Shown here: piece after piece, positions 19,901 to 28,507 of the stretch
Layout: each line of letters opens with the position of its first letter
Position numbering within the stretch: the stretch's first letter is position 1
Origin: Pseudoalteromonas apostichopi
GTDB lineage: Bacteria > Pseudomonadota > Gammaproteobacteria > Enterobacterales > Alteromonadaceae
Length of the DNA stretch: 64,000 nt
Direction: 5' to 3'
NCBI RefSeq assembly: GCF_030297135.1
Contig: NZ_AP028065.1
Span: 2,232,001 to 2,296,000, forward strand
The notes under the pieces: model-generated
The model's database searches: none
The model's input: only the letters and a program-made list of their open reading frames with translations
Told to the model about the DNA's origin: nothing
Position numbers and translations under genes: made by a program

Positions 19901-20789
19901 TATCGAGTTTAACTGCGAAGATTGTAAAGTGGCAGAATATCAACTCGATAAAATTAAAAGCAGCTTAGTAGGAGAGCAAGGTAAACTCTTGTTCACTGAG
20001 CTTGTTATTGACAAAGGCGATCATGTATTGCGTGGTAAGGGGCAATTTGCTGATGGTCAAACACGCTTTACTGGTAACTTACAAAGTGACGATATCGGTG
20101 AGTTATTTGATGAATTTGATATCACAACAACAGTAAAAGATTCTGATGCCGATATTAAGTTTGATCTTGCATGGCAAGGCGCACCTTATAACTTTGACGT
20201 ACCCAGTTTAGCGGGGGAGCTAGATTGGCGTTTAGGTGAAGGTCACCTTACAGAAATTAGTGATGGTGGTGCGCGGGTATTCTCATTACTGAGTTTAGAT
20301 TCGTTAGTGCGTAAGCTGAAACTCGATTTTAGAGATGTATTCTCTAAAGGCTTTTTCTATAACAGCATGCAAGGCACGATGCAGCTAGAAAAGGGCATTG
20401 CTTACACTCAAGATACCAAGCTTGATGGTGTACCTGCCGATTTAACGATTAAAGGCCACACTAACTTAAACACCTTTGAAATTGATTACGACCTGGCTGT
20501 TGCACCGCAGGTAACCTCAAGTATTCCTGTTATTGTGGCATGGATGGTCAACCCCGTAAGTGGTCTTGCAGCGCTGGCAATCGATAAAGTAATTCACTCG
20601 GCACGAGTGATCTCTGAGATCAACTTTAAAGTAACAGGGAGTATGAATGATCCTGTAGTGAAAGAGCTTGATCGTAAGAGTCGTGAAGTGACGTTACCGC
20701 AAGCTGCGCAAAGTCAGCCACAGTCGTCGACGCAATTAAAATTAAAAGATGCCGCATCTTCAGCGAGTTTAGGTAACAATGAAGACTAA
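16932..20789 (+). CDS. yhdP: AsmA-like phospholipid-transport protein YhdP
   Basis: 1285 residues, the usual YhdP size. One N-terminal membrane helix (VFAITLVLLAVIVSVVKYSL) anchors a very long periplasmic beta-rich body of repeated short strands, as in AsmA/TamB-family bridge proteins that carry phospholipid to the outer membrane. The C-terminal AsmA-like block (LRGKGQFADGQTRFTGNL... AGELDWRLGEGHLTEISDGG... VAPQVTSSIPVIVAWMVNPV) is characteristic. It overlaps the nitrilase gene by 11 bases. Its place between rng and tldD is conserved with E. coli. Confidence 0.95.
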   Translation: MKAKTVCFYCLRKLWQVFAITLVLLAVIVSVVKYSLPYANDYKDDIEAFLYERFDVNLAIGSISASWQGKGPALVIEDISFEDNQTSPIALTIDKASLEVNLWESVKSRQLKSSYFVINGFHADVDLPTMLDLGNNQQAGNFEQKELIEGLFLGETGHFAVQDSSLNLTLSDGKERKLILENIVWQNTPEQHQGSGTLALPGISVGSFDARMALNGSTLESMAGDIYVQAANVDVSKWLAQYINTDKQQLNSDINLKTWFSLEKGLISDVKVQWLPSFINWQQNQEAHQISLSEGGFHLFPKQNGWRLKSTGLTFESDLKEWPTLQFEAQLGDKSQIWLKQFDFALLAKLSQLSNFEVLAPFLARQPNGQLSDAYLELGQQDKWQFWFQGEQINWLSLQGIPGGQAIRVDGLINQSAGRIQLYGENNQLLTNGSFSQDIAYNQLNVELDLHRYDDGWRISSDNIWLDNDEVTLAAEMMLSLTDEPRLDLYAEAYAPDANVAGHYFPLPVMSEKLVNYLNGAIKGGEVNKAQVLFSGPFKGFPFKQQQGQFEVLANVESAKYKFSPSWPTVENANVILHFENERMDIYSKSGKLVNLSLGESVHVSIADLMNAEILKVAINKRAHGNKLNPFFTETPLAKPLASVFEVVQPQGEATAEIELLVNLRSGHVDAIGEVELANIPVYLAQPGITLNNMTGIVKFNNDKIDLKNAKANWMGMPLTASYNSESVADNYLAEIDIQLALEAEPLIEQAHGLLAGYLSGQSDVDINVSLNFLPNDFNYRADVSGDLIGVTSQLPAPYNKSSEQSWPLTAVVQGDRISNLITANIDEQLFFNAILDNGKQKFSNAHLILGAQDLGLNREGFAVSIDLPETKIVPWFGLIDQIIALTKVKSDAPSVMPAFNNVTGKFNKLALHNIDFNDFEFRLAPKQSDLELRLNAKELRADALIPTGETRRPIQIFTDYLRINFNEVAEQADQVSEPEDLRWLTRVPAIEFNCEDCKVAEYQLDKIKSSLVGEQGKLLFTELVIDKGDHVLRGKGQFADGQTRFTGNLQSDDIGELFDEFDITTTVKDSDADIKFDLAWQGAPYNFDVPSLAGELDWRLGEGHLTEISDGGARVFSLLSLDSLVRKLKLDFRDVFSKGFFYNSMQGTMQLEKGIAYTQDTKLDGVPADLTIKGHTNLNTFEIDYDLAVAPQVTSSIPVIVAWMVNPVSGLAALAIDKVIHSARVISEINFKVTGSMNDPVVKELDRKSREVTLPQAAQSQPQSSTQLKLKDAASSASLGNNED

Positions 20790-21609
20790 TCATCAACCAC
20801 AGGTTGTCGCAGTACAAATGTGCTCAAGCATGAATGCTGAGCAAAACCTCGCTTTTCTAGCAGATACACTGACCAAGTTACCTGCTACTCGGCCATTGCT
20901 TGTGTGTTTACCTGAAAGTTTTTTGATTTTTAGTAAGCACAGCCAAGCAAGCTATGAATTAGGTCAACAGAGTGAGGTTTATAAAGCGAAACTTGCCGAT
21001 TTATGTAAGCAGCATGATATCTGGTTAGCTGCTGGTACCCTCCCTGTTTCGCAGCAAAATGGTAAGTATTTAGCTGCCTCGTTTTTATTTAATAACCAGG
21101 GTGATGTGGTTGCACAGTACAATAAAATTCACTTATTTGATGTAGATGTTGCCGACACGACGCGCAGTTACCGAGAGTCTGATGCGACGCAGGCGGGCGA
21201 GGATATTGTGGTGGTTGATTCGCCATTTGGTAAAATTGGCCTAGCAGTATGTTATGATCTACGTTTTAGTGGCTTATTCACCGCGATGCAGCGACAAGGG
21301 GCTGACCTCATTTTAGTGCCAAGTGCCTTTACTACAGTCACCGGCGCTGCTCATTGGCATATTTTATTAGCTGCGCGCGCAATCGAAACACAATGTTATG
21401 TGGTTGCCGCAGCACAGTGGGGCGAGCACGAGAATGGCCGTCACACTTATGGCCACAGCATTATTATTTCACCATGGGGAGAAACGCTCAGTGAGCTTGC
21501 CTCTGGTACTGGGTTTATCAGCCATTGGCTTGATTTAAACCGCTTGAATACAATTCGCCAAGACATGCCTATGCAGTCTCAGCAACGATTTAGAGAGCAT
21601 TTATTATGA
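20779..21609 (+). CDS. carbon-nitrogen hydrolase (Nit2-like nitrilase family)
   Basis: 276 residues with the Glu-Lys-Cys triad of the nitrilase superfamily: Glu in LLVCLPESF, Lys in AQYNKIHLFD and Cys in GLAVCYDLRFSGLF. Close homologues are omega-amidases or deaminated-glutathione amidases that repair transamination by-products of glutamine or glutathione; which one applies is not decided by sequence. Many gammaproteobacteria have this gene between yhdP and tldD. The ATG lies within the yhdP 3' end and the stop overlaps the tldD start. Confidence 0.9.
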   Translation: MKTNHQPQVVAVQMCSSMNAEQNLAFLADTLTKLPATRPLLVCLPESFLIFSKHSQASYELGQQSEVYKAKLADLCKQHDIWLAAGTLPVSQQNGKYLAASFLFNNQGDVVAQYNKIHLFDVDVADTTRSYRESDATQAGEDIVVVDSPFGKIGLAVCYDLRFSGLFTAMQRQGADLILVPSAFTTVTGAAHWHILLAARAIETQCYVVAAAQWGEHENGRHTYGHSIIISPWGETLSELASGTGFISHWLDLNRLNTIRQDMPMQSQQRFREHLL

Positions 21610-23045
21610 ACACGGTTGAACAGCATTTATTACATGACAGCCAACTAACGAGAGAAGAATTAGAAAAAACGCTCGCTTTTATTCATCAACACCAAGTTGA
21701 TTATGCCGACCTGTATTTTCAATCTAGTCACCACGAATCTTGGGTGCTTGAAGATGGCTTAGTGAAAGAAGGTTCTTACAACGTTGAACGCGGTGTGGGT
21801 GTGCGTGCTGTTAGTGGTGAAAAAACCGGTTTTTCATACTCAGATGCGATTAATCTTGAAGCGTTAAATAAAGCCGCAACCGCGGCGCGTAGTATTGCCA
21901 ATGCAGGCGAAAACAAAACGATTCAGGTGTTCAGTGATGTTGCTGCTAAAGAGCAGTATGCGCCGCATCAACCTATTCAAAGCATGAGCAATGATGACAA
22001 AGTAAGTCTGCTACGTGAGCTTGAAAGCTATATTCGTCAATTAGCACCTGATGCTGAGCAAGTGATCAGTTCAATGTCGGCGGTTTATGAAGAAGTGTTA
22101 ATTGCTGCAAGTGATGGCACCTTTGCAACCGATATTCGCCCGCTTATTCGTTTAAATTGTTCAGTGTTACTTGAGAAGAATGGTCGTCGTGAGCGCGGTG
22201 GTGCAGGGGGCGGTGCTCGTTTAGATTATGGTTATTTTAAAGAGTTAGTCGATGGCAAACCGCGTTGGATGGAATACGCGGAAGAAGCTGTTCGCCAAGC
22301 GAAAGTAAACCTAGAAGCTATCGATGCACCTGCAGGTAGCATGGAAGTAGTACTAGGTGCAGGTTGGCCGGGCGTGTTACTACACGAAGCGGTAGGTCAT
22401 GGCCTAGAAGGTGACTTTAACCGTAAAGGCGCATCAGCTTTTAGCGGTAAGGTAGGTCAAAAGGTTGCATCTGAGCTGTGTACAGTCGTGGATGATGGCA
22501 CCATTGCTGATCGCCGAGGTTCATTGAACGTAGATGACGAAGGCACTCCTGCTGCGTATAACGTGCTTATTGAAAACGGTATTCTAAAAGGCTACATGCA
22601 AGATAAGCTAAATGCGCGTTTGATGGGGGTTAACCCTACCGGTAATGCGCGCCGTGAATCGTACGCTCATTTACCTATGCCACGTATGACCAACACTTAT
22701 ATGTTAGGTGGAGAGCACAGCCAAGCCGATATTATCAGCTCGGTGAAAAAGGGTATCTTCGCGCCTAATTTTGGTGGCGGCCAAGTGGATATCACGTCAG
22801 GTAAATTTGTATTTAGCGCCTCTGAAGCCTACTTAATTGAAAACGGTAAAATCACGCAACCTATCAAAGGTGCCACACTAATTGGTAATGGCCCAGAAGT
22901 GATGCAGCAGATCTCAATGGTAGGGAACGATCTAGCACTTGATAAAGGCGTTGGCGTGTGCGGTAAAGATGGCCAAAGCGTACCTGTTGGGGTAGGTCAA
23001 CCAAGCCTTAAAATTGATAACTTAACGGTGGGTGGTACGGCTTAA
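21606..23045 (+). CDS. tldD: metalloprotease TldD
   Basis: 479 residues. TldD forms a heterodimer with TldE/PmbA, which is not in this window, and degrades unfolded peptides; in enterobacteria it matures microcin B17 and processes CcdA. The zinc motif HExxxH is visible in LLHEAVGHGLEGDF, and Gly-rich strands (GGAGGGARLDYGYF, FGGGQVDITSGKF) are typical. Start ATG at 21606 overlaps the nitrilase stop by 4 bases. It closes the mre-tldD operon and is followed by a strong terminator. Confidence 0.97.
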   Translation: MNTVEQHLLHDSQLTREELEKTLAFIHQHQVDYADLYFQSSHHESWVLEDGLVKEGSYNVERGVGVRAVSGEKTGFSYSDAINLEALNKAATAARSIANAGENKTIQVFSDVAAKEQYAPHQPIQSMSNDDKVSLLRELESYIRQLAPDAEQVISSMSAVYEEVLIAASDGTFATDIRPLIRLNCSVLLEKNGRRERGGAGGGARLDYGYFKELVDGKPRWMEYAEEAVRQAKVNLEAIDAPAGSMEVVLGAGWPGVLLHEAVGHGLEGDFNRKGASAFSGKVGQKVASELCTVVDDGTIADRRGSLNVDDEGTPAAYNVLIENGILKGYMQDKLNARLMGVNPTGNARRESYAHLPMPRMTNTYMLGGEHSQADIISSVKKGIFAPNFGGGQVDITSGKFVFSASEAYLIENGKITQPIKGATLIGNGPEVMQQISMVGNDLALDKGVGVCGKDGQSVPVGVGQPSLKIDNLTVGGTA

Positions 23046-23069
23046 TATTCCCTCATTATAGTTATAATG

Positions 23070-23096
23070 AACGCGAGGGTAATCCCTCGCGTTTTT
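23070..23096 (+). terminator. intrinsic terminator of the mreB-tldD operon
   Basis: Perfect stem AACGCGAGGG (23070-23079) / CCCTCGCGTT (23084-23093) with loop TAAT, followed by Ts, 25 bases after tldD and a few bases before the end of the convergent gene. Confidence 0.92.
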
Positions 23097-23099
23097 GTA

Positions 23100-23831
23100 T
23101 TAGCTTACTAGCATCCATATACCCGCGGCTATCATAAATAAGTTCTCACTCAGTGAGATAAAGCCGAGCGGCACATTACTGTCGCCACCAACACAGGCGC
23201 ATTTCAGATCTCGTTTATCGATATACACAGCCTTAATAACCGATACTGCACCTATACCACCAATAAATAATGAAAATGGGGCAACAGCTAAGGCAGGTAA
23301 TTCAGCTACCATACCTATCGCTACATACGCCTCAATAAACGGGTATACATAAGCGTAGGGCACAATTCGCATCGCTAGTAAGTCATAGGTAATAAATGAG
23401 TTAGAAAAGCTGTATAAGTCTTGTAGCTTTTGTATCGCTAATACCGCCATTGATACTGCAACGAACAGCGTCAGGTTTTGCAAAGAGAATAAAGCCTCAC
23501 CGCTGGCATAAGTAAAACCGCAGCTGAGTAGCATAGCGACCGCAAAAATGGCTAATACAGGCGTGTAACTGGTGCCCAGTTGGCCAGCCTTAGGTAGATT
23601 AAAAAAGTCGCGCAAATCATCGTAACCACCAATGCGTTTATCATTGATAAAGGTTTGTGGTGTGGTTTTTACATCATGCTGCTGTTTGAATGCGTCAGTT
23701 TGTTCACGGCTGGTTAAGTGACGATCGTCAACATCGTAACCATGTCGCTCTAATAAATCTTTTGATTTTAAACCGAACGGGCAAATATGCTCATCGGTCA
23801 CCATGCGGTATAAAATTGCAGACTTAGACAC
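23100..23831 (-). CDS. glutaredoxin domain fused to MauE-like membrane redox protein
   Basis: 243 residues. The N-terminal ~80 residues are a glutaredoxin fold with a monothiol-type site (HICPFGLKS, one Cys only) and the cis-Pro/GSH motifs TTPQTFIND and IGGYDDL. The rest has about four membrane helices and a second cysteine pair, KCACVGGDSNVPLG, as in MauE/DoxX-like redox membrane proteins. Start is GTG 23831 behind a strong AAGGAGG. Likely role: moving reducing power or glutathione-linked redox across the inner membrane, by inference. It stands downstream of the S41-like gene. Confidence 0.8.
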   Translation of the reverse strand: MSKSAILYRMVTDEHICPFGLKSKDLLERHGYDVDDRHLTSREQTDAFKQQHDVKTTPQTFINDKRIGGYDDLRDFFNLPKAGQLGTSYTPVLAIFAVAMLLSCGFTYASGEALFSLQNLTLFVAVSMAVLAIQKLQDLYSFSNSFITYDLLAMRIVPYAYVYPFIEAYVAIGMVAELPALAVAPFSLFIGGIGAVSVIKAVYIDKRDLKCACVGGDSNVPLGFISLSENLFMIAAGIWMLVS

Positions 23832-23956
23832 AGTGCCTCCTTGTAAAAATGCCTTGAGTACTGCGTAAAAGTTGCTTAATTACACAGTAAACAAGGGCAA
23901 ATTGTTGCTATAACTGGTTACTTTATTAACAGTTACAAGGTTTGTGCCAGCACTGT

Positions 23957-25738
23957 TTATTGCTTGGTTATGGTTAAAATAGCATCCATTACTGGGTCTA
24001 CACCTGCAAAGTAGTCTTTTGCAGAAAGCGTAATTGGCATATCGGGCGCTAACCAAATACGATGGTCTTCAGCTCTGCTTTGCTGGTGGAATTGGCTCGA
24101 AATAAGGCCTGTTTGTTTACTGTATGGTAGGTTAAACCAGCCTGCTTCACCTGCCACGTTAGGGCGGGTGCCTGATGGTTCACCTACAAAAATTGCTGGC
24201 ACTATATTGGTAATCTTAACTGCTAGATCATGGCCTGCCGAAAATGTATTGCGGCCAATTGATATAAATAACTTTCCTTGTGGCTTTAATACTTTAAAAA
24301 ATGCGGCCGTTGCTACCAAAGGTGGGGTGAGCGAGCCATTACCACCACTGTTATGGCGAAGGTCTAGCACCATATGCTCAATGTCATCATGTTTGATTTG
24401 TGCTTGTAGCTGCATAGCAAATTCAGCAAGGGTGAGATCTTTGCTATTACGTACATCATTGAATTGTACATACAGTAATTTATTCGCTTTTATTTGTTCG
24501 CTCCAAAACGGTGTGTTGTTTTTCGCTAAGTATCTAAGCGTAGGGTGTTCAGCAAGTTTTGGTAACTTAGGAAAACCTGCAAATTGCATTGGCTTGAGCG
24601 CTGGTGTAACTGTGGTGAGAGCGCCTTTTGGCGAGCTGAGCGTGAGCGTTACCTCGTTACCTTTGCTAATGCCAAGCCCGTTTAGTACATCAAGCAAACT
24701 TAAATAATATGGTCCCAGCCAAAGGGTTTGCATTTCATTATCGCGAGCATTAACACGTTTAGTTAACTCAAGAGCTTGCTGGGCTGGTGTATCGGCAAAT
24801 GCCTCAACTTTATGGCCAACATATTGCTGGTAATCGCTACTTGCTTTGGTGATGTATAAGCCGTCACTAAATTGATAAAACTGAAATGGTAGTTGCTGAA
24901 AGTTGCCTTTTTCACCCCATGCTGGGATCAATAGATTATGACCATTGCCAAGTAACGCAATTAGCTCCATAAACTGAAAAACAATTTGCTGATCAGTCAG
25001 AACAGGAATCGATTTATCAATCTCAGCTACTTTTTCTGCAAACTGTTGTGAGCTCATGTTTTGATACATTGCCACGTGTAAACGTTTAATCTCTGCAACT
25101 AAAAACGCTAAATCGGCGCGCCATTTTTGATCTCGATTGAGCTCAGTATCTAAATCATTACCTGCAAGTGATTTGTAACTGGCTGATTGCGCAAAGCGTT
25201 CAAAGTGAGGATTAGTACCAGATTTAAATAAGCTGGTGCCAGCAAGTGTTGGGCGGTCATCCCATCTTGCTGCCAGTGCTTTTTTAAGCCAATATTCTGC
25301 TTGCTGTTGGTTGTTAAGCTCTGCGTATGCCTCTGCAATTTTCACCATTAAATCGTTAGGGTTACTGGCCCCATTAGGAATGCCTTTTAAGCTAGTCCCA
25401 ATTGCAAGTGCGCGTTGCAAAGCATTGCTGGCATTTTGATAATCAGCCAATTGAAAATAACTGAGACCAAGTAAATACCAAGTATCGCCATCATTTTGAT
25501 ATTCATTAATGAGCTGTTTTGTGAGTTTATTCACCAGAGCCCAGTTTTGTTGTTTAGCTAATTCTATAGCCGTTGTTTTCGATTGAAAGTAAGCGATTGG
25601 GTCGCTTGCACCAACACGACTTGGTTGCACTTTTAAGGCTTGATTTGTTACCTCTAAAGAATGATTCGTTGCTAAAGCAAAGCTCGAAAAGCTTATTAAT
25701 AGGCACAATGTTACTAGTAAAAAATAGGACTTGTACAT
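23957..25738 (-). CDS. secreted TPR and S41-like (tail-specific protease family) protein
   Basis: 593 residues from the ATG at 25738, giving a signal peptide MYKSYFLLVTLCLLISFSSF. Residues about 50-160 hold TPR-like repeats (GDTWYLLGLSYFQLADYQNA and AYAELNNQQQAEYWLKKAL). The C-terminal third resembles S41 peptidases: substrate strand VLDLRHNSGGNGS and the nucleophile region GRNTFSAGHDLA. The serine is present; I cannot confirm the lysine base. No PDZ domain is obvious. A terminator lies upstream, separating it from the AraC-type regulator. Confidence 0.75.
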   Translation of the reverse strand: MYKSYFLLVTLCLLISFSSFALATNHSLEVTNQALKVQPSRVGASDPIAYFQSKTTAIELAKQQNWALVNKLTKQLINEYQNDGDTWYLLGLSYFQLADYQNASNALQRALAIGTSLKGIPNGASNPNDLMVKIAEAYAELNNQQQAEYWLKKALAARWDDRPTLAGTSLFKSGTNPHFERFAQSASYKSLAGNDLDTELNRDQKWRADLAFLVAEIKRLHVAMYQNMSSQQFAEKVAEIDKSIPVLTDQQIVFQFMELIALLGNGHNLLIPAWGEKGNFQQLPFQFYQFSDGLYITKASSDYQQYVGHKVEAFADTPAQQALELTKRVNARDNEMQTLWLGPYYLSLLDVLNGLGISKGNEVTLTLSSPKGALTTVTPALKPMQFAGFPKLPKLAEHPTLRYLAKNNTPFWSEQIKANKLLYVQFNDVRNSKDLTLAEFAMQLQAQIKHDDIEHMVLDLRHNSGGNGSLTPPLVATAAFFKVLKPQGKLFISIGRNTFSAGHDLAVKITNIVPAIFVGEPSGTRPNVAGEAGWFNLPYSKQTGLISSQFHQQSRAEDHRIWLAPDMPITLSAKDYFAGVDPVMDAILTITKQ

Positions 25739-25784
25739 CTGGAGTCTCAAAGCTGTTTTTTGTTTAAATTAGCGTTAGGGCTGT

Positions 25785-25816
25785 AAAAAAGCGTCCTAAA
25801 ACAGGATTTAGGACGT
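25785..25816 (-). terminator. terminator after the AraC-family gene
   Basis: Perfect stem CGTCCTAAA (25792-25800) / TTTAGGACG (25807-25815), flanked by A6 on the left and T6 on the right, so it can work in both directions. On the minus strand it ends the regulator transcript before the S41-like gene. Confidence 0.85.
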
Positions 25817-25828
25817 TTTTTGTCTGTT

Positions 25829-26875
25829 TTATGAGCAGGTTTTTAGTGTTTGCTTCTTAAATTGACTCGGCGTTAATCCCGTTTCTTTTTTAAACACCGC
25901 ATTAAAAGTCGATTTAGAATTAAAGCCAGCTTGAAATGCCAGTTCTATCAGGCTGAGTTTTTGAGATGAGTCTTGCTCTATTTCGCGTTTAACATCATTC
26001 ACTCTATGCTGGTTGATGTACTCACAAAAGTTGTTCCCCGTTGTGCTGTTAATAGCCCAAGATATTTCTTTACTACCGAGCCCAGTTTGATTTGCTAAGT
26101 CGTTTAATGACAACCTAGGTTGTCGATAAAGCGATTCATTAATAATCAAGTTATCAATGGTTGAAAAAATTTGCTGCGCAAGTTGCTCGTCAGACGAATC
26201 AGTTTGTTCAGCTTCGGATTCTTCAGGCAATGTGACTGGCTCGAATTGAAAGCTATTTTTGATGGTGTGAAACAACAAAAAGCTAAACATTAGCAGTAAC
26301 AGTATTTCGTTTAATAAATACCAGTGCATCTTTAAATCGAGCGGCGTGATTGGTTGCACATTCATACGCAGCAAATCGAATACGACAATAATGGCAAAAA
26401 TAAATAATGCTTTGATCAGCCACTTTAATTTAAGGCTCTCAGCATCTGAGCGCGCATGCATAAGTTGTTTGTGGTAGCCCTCTAAAGTGCCGTAAGCAAA
26501 GTAGAAGTAGCCAAGTTGACTGAGCGAACCGAGTAAAATGATTGCCTGCGTGTAGTGGGTAAAGGCCAAGGAAATAGCCGCAGGAATTAAGTGAACCGCG
26601 TAGTGTGATGTTATAAAGGGCTGCTTACCTGTAATCGACAAGGTAAAAAAGTAAATCATAGGCCCATACAGTAATGTAAATGCCGGTGTGATTAAGTAAT
26701 CAGAAAGGCCTAACCCTTCAAACAGGTTAAAGGCGCATACACAGCCTTGAAATACAAATAGCAGCACCAAGGAACGACTTTGTTTTTGGCTATTAATTAA
26801 TAATGCACCAAATAACATTTGGAACAGAAAGATACTCTGTACAAGGTGTACAGGGAATAAAGTGATTGATTGCAA
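25829..26875 (-). CDS. membrane-bound AraC-family transcriptional regulator
   Basis: 348 residues. The N-terminal ~220 residues form about six or seven membrane helices (LVLLFVFQGCVCAFNLFEGL, LITPAFTLLYGPMIYFFTLS, and others). The C-terminal ~100 residues are a double HTH of AraC type (LSLNDLANQTGLGSKEIS, LIELAFQAGFNSKSTFNAVF, TGLTPSQFKKQ). This layout is common in marine Alteromonadales. The signal sensed is unknown. It may control the adjacent S41/TPR gene, by proximity only. Confidence 0.88.
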   Translation of the reverse strand: MQSITLFPVHLVQSIFLFQMLFGALLINSQKQSRSLVLLFVFQGCVCAFNLFEGLGLSDYLITPAFTLLYGPMIYFFTLSITGKQPFITSHYAVHLIPAAISLAFTHYTQAIILLGSLSQLGYFYFAYGTLEGYHKQLMHARSDAESLKLKWLIKALFIFAIIVVFDLLRMNVQPITPLDLKMHWYLLNEILLLLMFSFLLFHTIKNSFQFEPVTLPEESEAEQTDSSDEQLAQQIFSTIDNLIINESLYRQPRLSLNDLANQTGLGSKEISWAINSTTGNNFCEYINQHRVNDVKREIEQDSSQKLSLIELAFQAGFNSKSTFNAVFKKETGLTPSQFKKQTLKTCS

Positions 26876-26942
26876 AGTAGTTTACGTTCTTATTCTTTTA
26901 ACTGAGTTTAACAACTCATCATCACTTTGTAATCATAGGCAT

Positions 26943-26974
26943 AAAAAAACCTTGTGGCAGCACCACAAGGTTTT
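26943..26974 (-). terminator. intrinsic terminator of glutathione reductase gene
   Basis: Stem ACCTTGTGG (26949-26957) / CCACAAGGT (26963-26971) with loop CAGCA. On the minus strand it is followed by a run of seven Ts, 20 bases after the gor stop. Confidence 0.9.
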
Positions 26975-26994
26975 AATTTAGCTTAAAGCTAATC

Positions 26995-28356
26995 TTATCT
27001 CATCGTCACAAACTCTTCTGAGCCTGTTGGGTGAATAGCCACAACAGCATCAAAGTCTGCTTTTGTTGCGCCCATTTTCATGGCAACCGCAAAACCTTGG
27101 ATCATTTCATCAACTGTGAAGCCAATGCCGTGTAAGCCAACAACTTTTTCGTCTTCTCCAGCACACACCAGCATCATGTTACAAGCTTGGCGGTGCTGAG
27201 TAACCGCTGTGTACATTGCTGCAAAGCTTGATTTATAAACCTTTACGTTTTCAGCACCATATTGCGAAATCGCTTCTTGTTCTGTTAAACCAATCGTGCC
27301 AATAGGCGGGTGGCTGAATACCACCGTTGGTACTAGCTCGTAATCCATTTTTAAATCATCAGGCAATTCTTTATTGAATAAGCGCTCTGATAAAATACGA
27401 CCTGCTTTAACGGCTACTGGCGTAAGTTCAATACCGTTTTCGATGATATCACCTACTGCATAGACGTTTTCAGCTGTAGTGTTTTGGAATTCGTCTACTT
27501 TTACGTAACCGCTTTCGTTCACTTCAACACCTGCTGCCGCAAGGTTGATCTTGTCAGTTGTTGGTGTACGGCCAATTGCCCAAATAACTTCATCAACGTT
27601 TTGGCTGTGACCATTTTCAAAGTGAATTGTTAAGCTACCATCGCTTTCTTTAACTACTTCTTTTGGAGTGCAATCAGTGTGAAGCGTAGGGCCTTCTTTA
27701 GCCATAAGATCGACAAGCGTATCAATAATGTACGGGTCAAAAGTACGTAGCGGTTTGTTTTTACGAACAAACAGGTGGGTTTCTGTGCCAAGGCTATGAA
27801 GTACACCAGCGATTTCAACGGCAATGTAACCTGCACCAACCACAGCAACACGTTTAGGTTGTGCGTCTAGCTCGAAGAAGCCGTTTGAATCAATACCAAG
27901 CTCAGCGCCAGGGATGTTAGGAATAGTAGGACGACCACCAACAGCAACAAGGATATGATCTGCGGTGTAAAGTTCACCGTCAACTTCAACTGTTTTGTTA
28001 TCAACAAACTTAGCAAAGCCATTGATCACAGTCACACCATTGCTAGATAAGTACTTGTTGTAACCTTGGTGAATACGACCAATGTAAGCTTCGCGGCTTT
28101 CAACTAATTTAGCCCAGCTAAAACCTTTTAACTCAACATCAAAGCCGTAATCAGGTGCATATGCGTTAATAGCTTCAGCGATTTGTGCGCCGTGCCACAT
28201 AACTTTCTTTGGAACACAACCGACATTTACACAAGTGCCACCCATGTGTTTTGCTTCAATAAGAGCGACTTTTGCGCCACGCATTGCTGCACGGTTTGCA
28301 GAGGCAATACCGCCACTACCACCACCAATTGCAATGTAATCAAAATGCTGAGCCAT
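26995..28356 (-). CDS. gor: glutathione-disulfide reductase
   Basis: 453 residues. FAD-dependent reductase that regenerates GSH with NADPH. FAD motif GGGSGGIASANRAA, redox-active disulfide GGTCVNVGCVPKK (Cys42/Cys47), NADPH motif VVGAGYIAVEIAGVLHSLG, and the dimer-interface catalytic HPTGSEEF near the C-terminus (His-Glu pair). Divergent from prlC, as part of the gor/prlC/rsmJ neighbourhood found in E. coli. RBS GAGGACAAA lies before the ATG. Confidence 0.97.
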   Translation of the reverse strand: MAQHFDYIAIGGGSGGIASANRAAMRGAKVALIEAKHMGGTCVNVGCVPKKVMWHGAQIAEAINAYAPDYGFDVELKGFSWAKLVESREAYIGRIHQGYNKYLSSNGVTVINGFAKFVDNKTVEVDGELYTADHILVAVGGRPTIPNIPGAELGIDSNGFFELDAQPKRVAVVGAGYIAVEIAGVLHSLGTETHLFVRKNKPLRTFDPYIIDTLVDLMAKEGPTLHTDCTPKEVVKESDGSLTIHFENGHSQNVDEVIWAIGRTPTTDKINLAAAGVEVNESGYVKVDEFQNTTAENVYAVGDIIENGIELTPVAVKAGRILSERLFNKELPDDLKMDYELVPTVVFSHPPIGTIGLTEQEAISQYGAENVKVYKSSFAAMYTAVTQHRQACNMMLVCAGEDEKVVGLHGIGFTVDEMIQGFAVAMKMGATKADFDAVVAIHPTGSEEFVTMR

Positions 28357-28507
28357 AGTTTGTCCTCAAAAATAGATAATTTTTTATTAATTAATCGATT
28401 TAGTAATAACTTGATAATAGCATAATAAAGACCAAGGTTAAGCCCCTTGTATTTCATCAATTCGCCCCAACTTCAAAATCATCTTCGCATAAAATTTGAG
28501 AACAAAA

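Noticed and set aside
24168..24707. 179-aa plus-strand frame inside the S41-like gene
   Set aside because: Antisense shadow; Ser/Leu-rich composition, no start signals.
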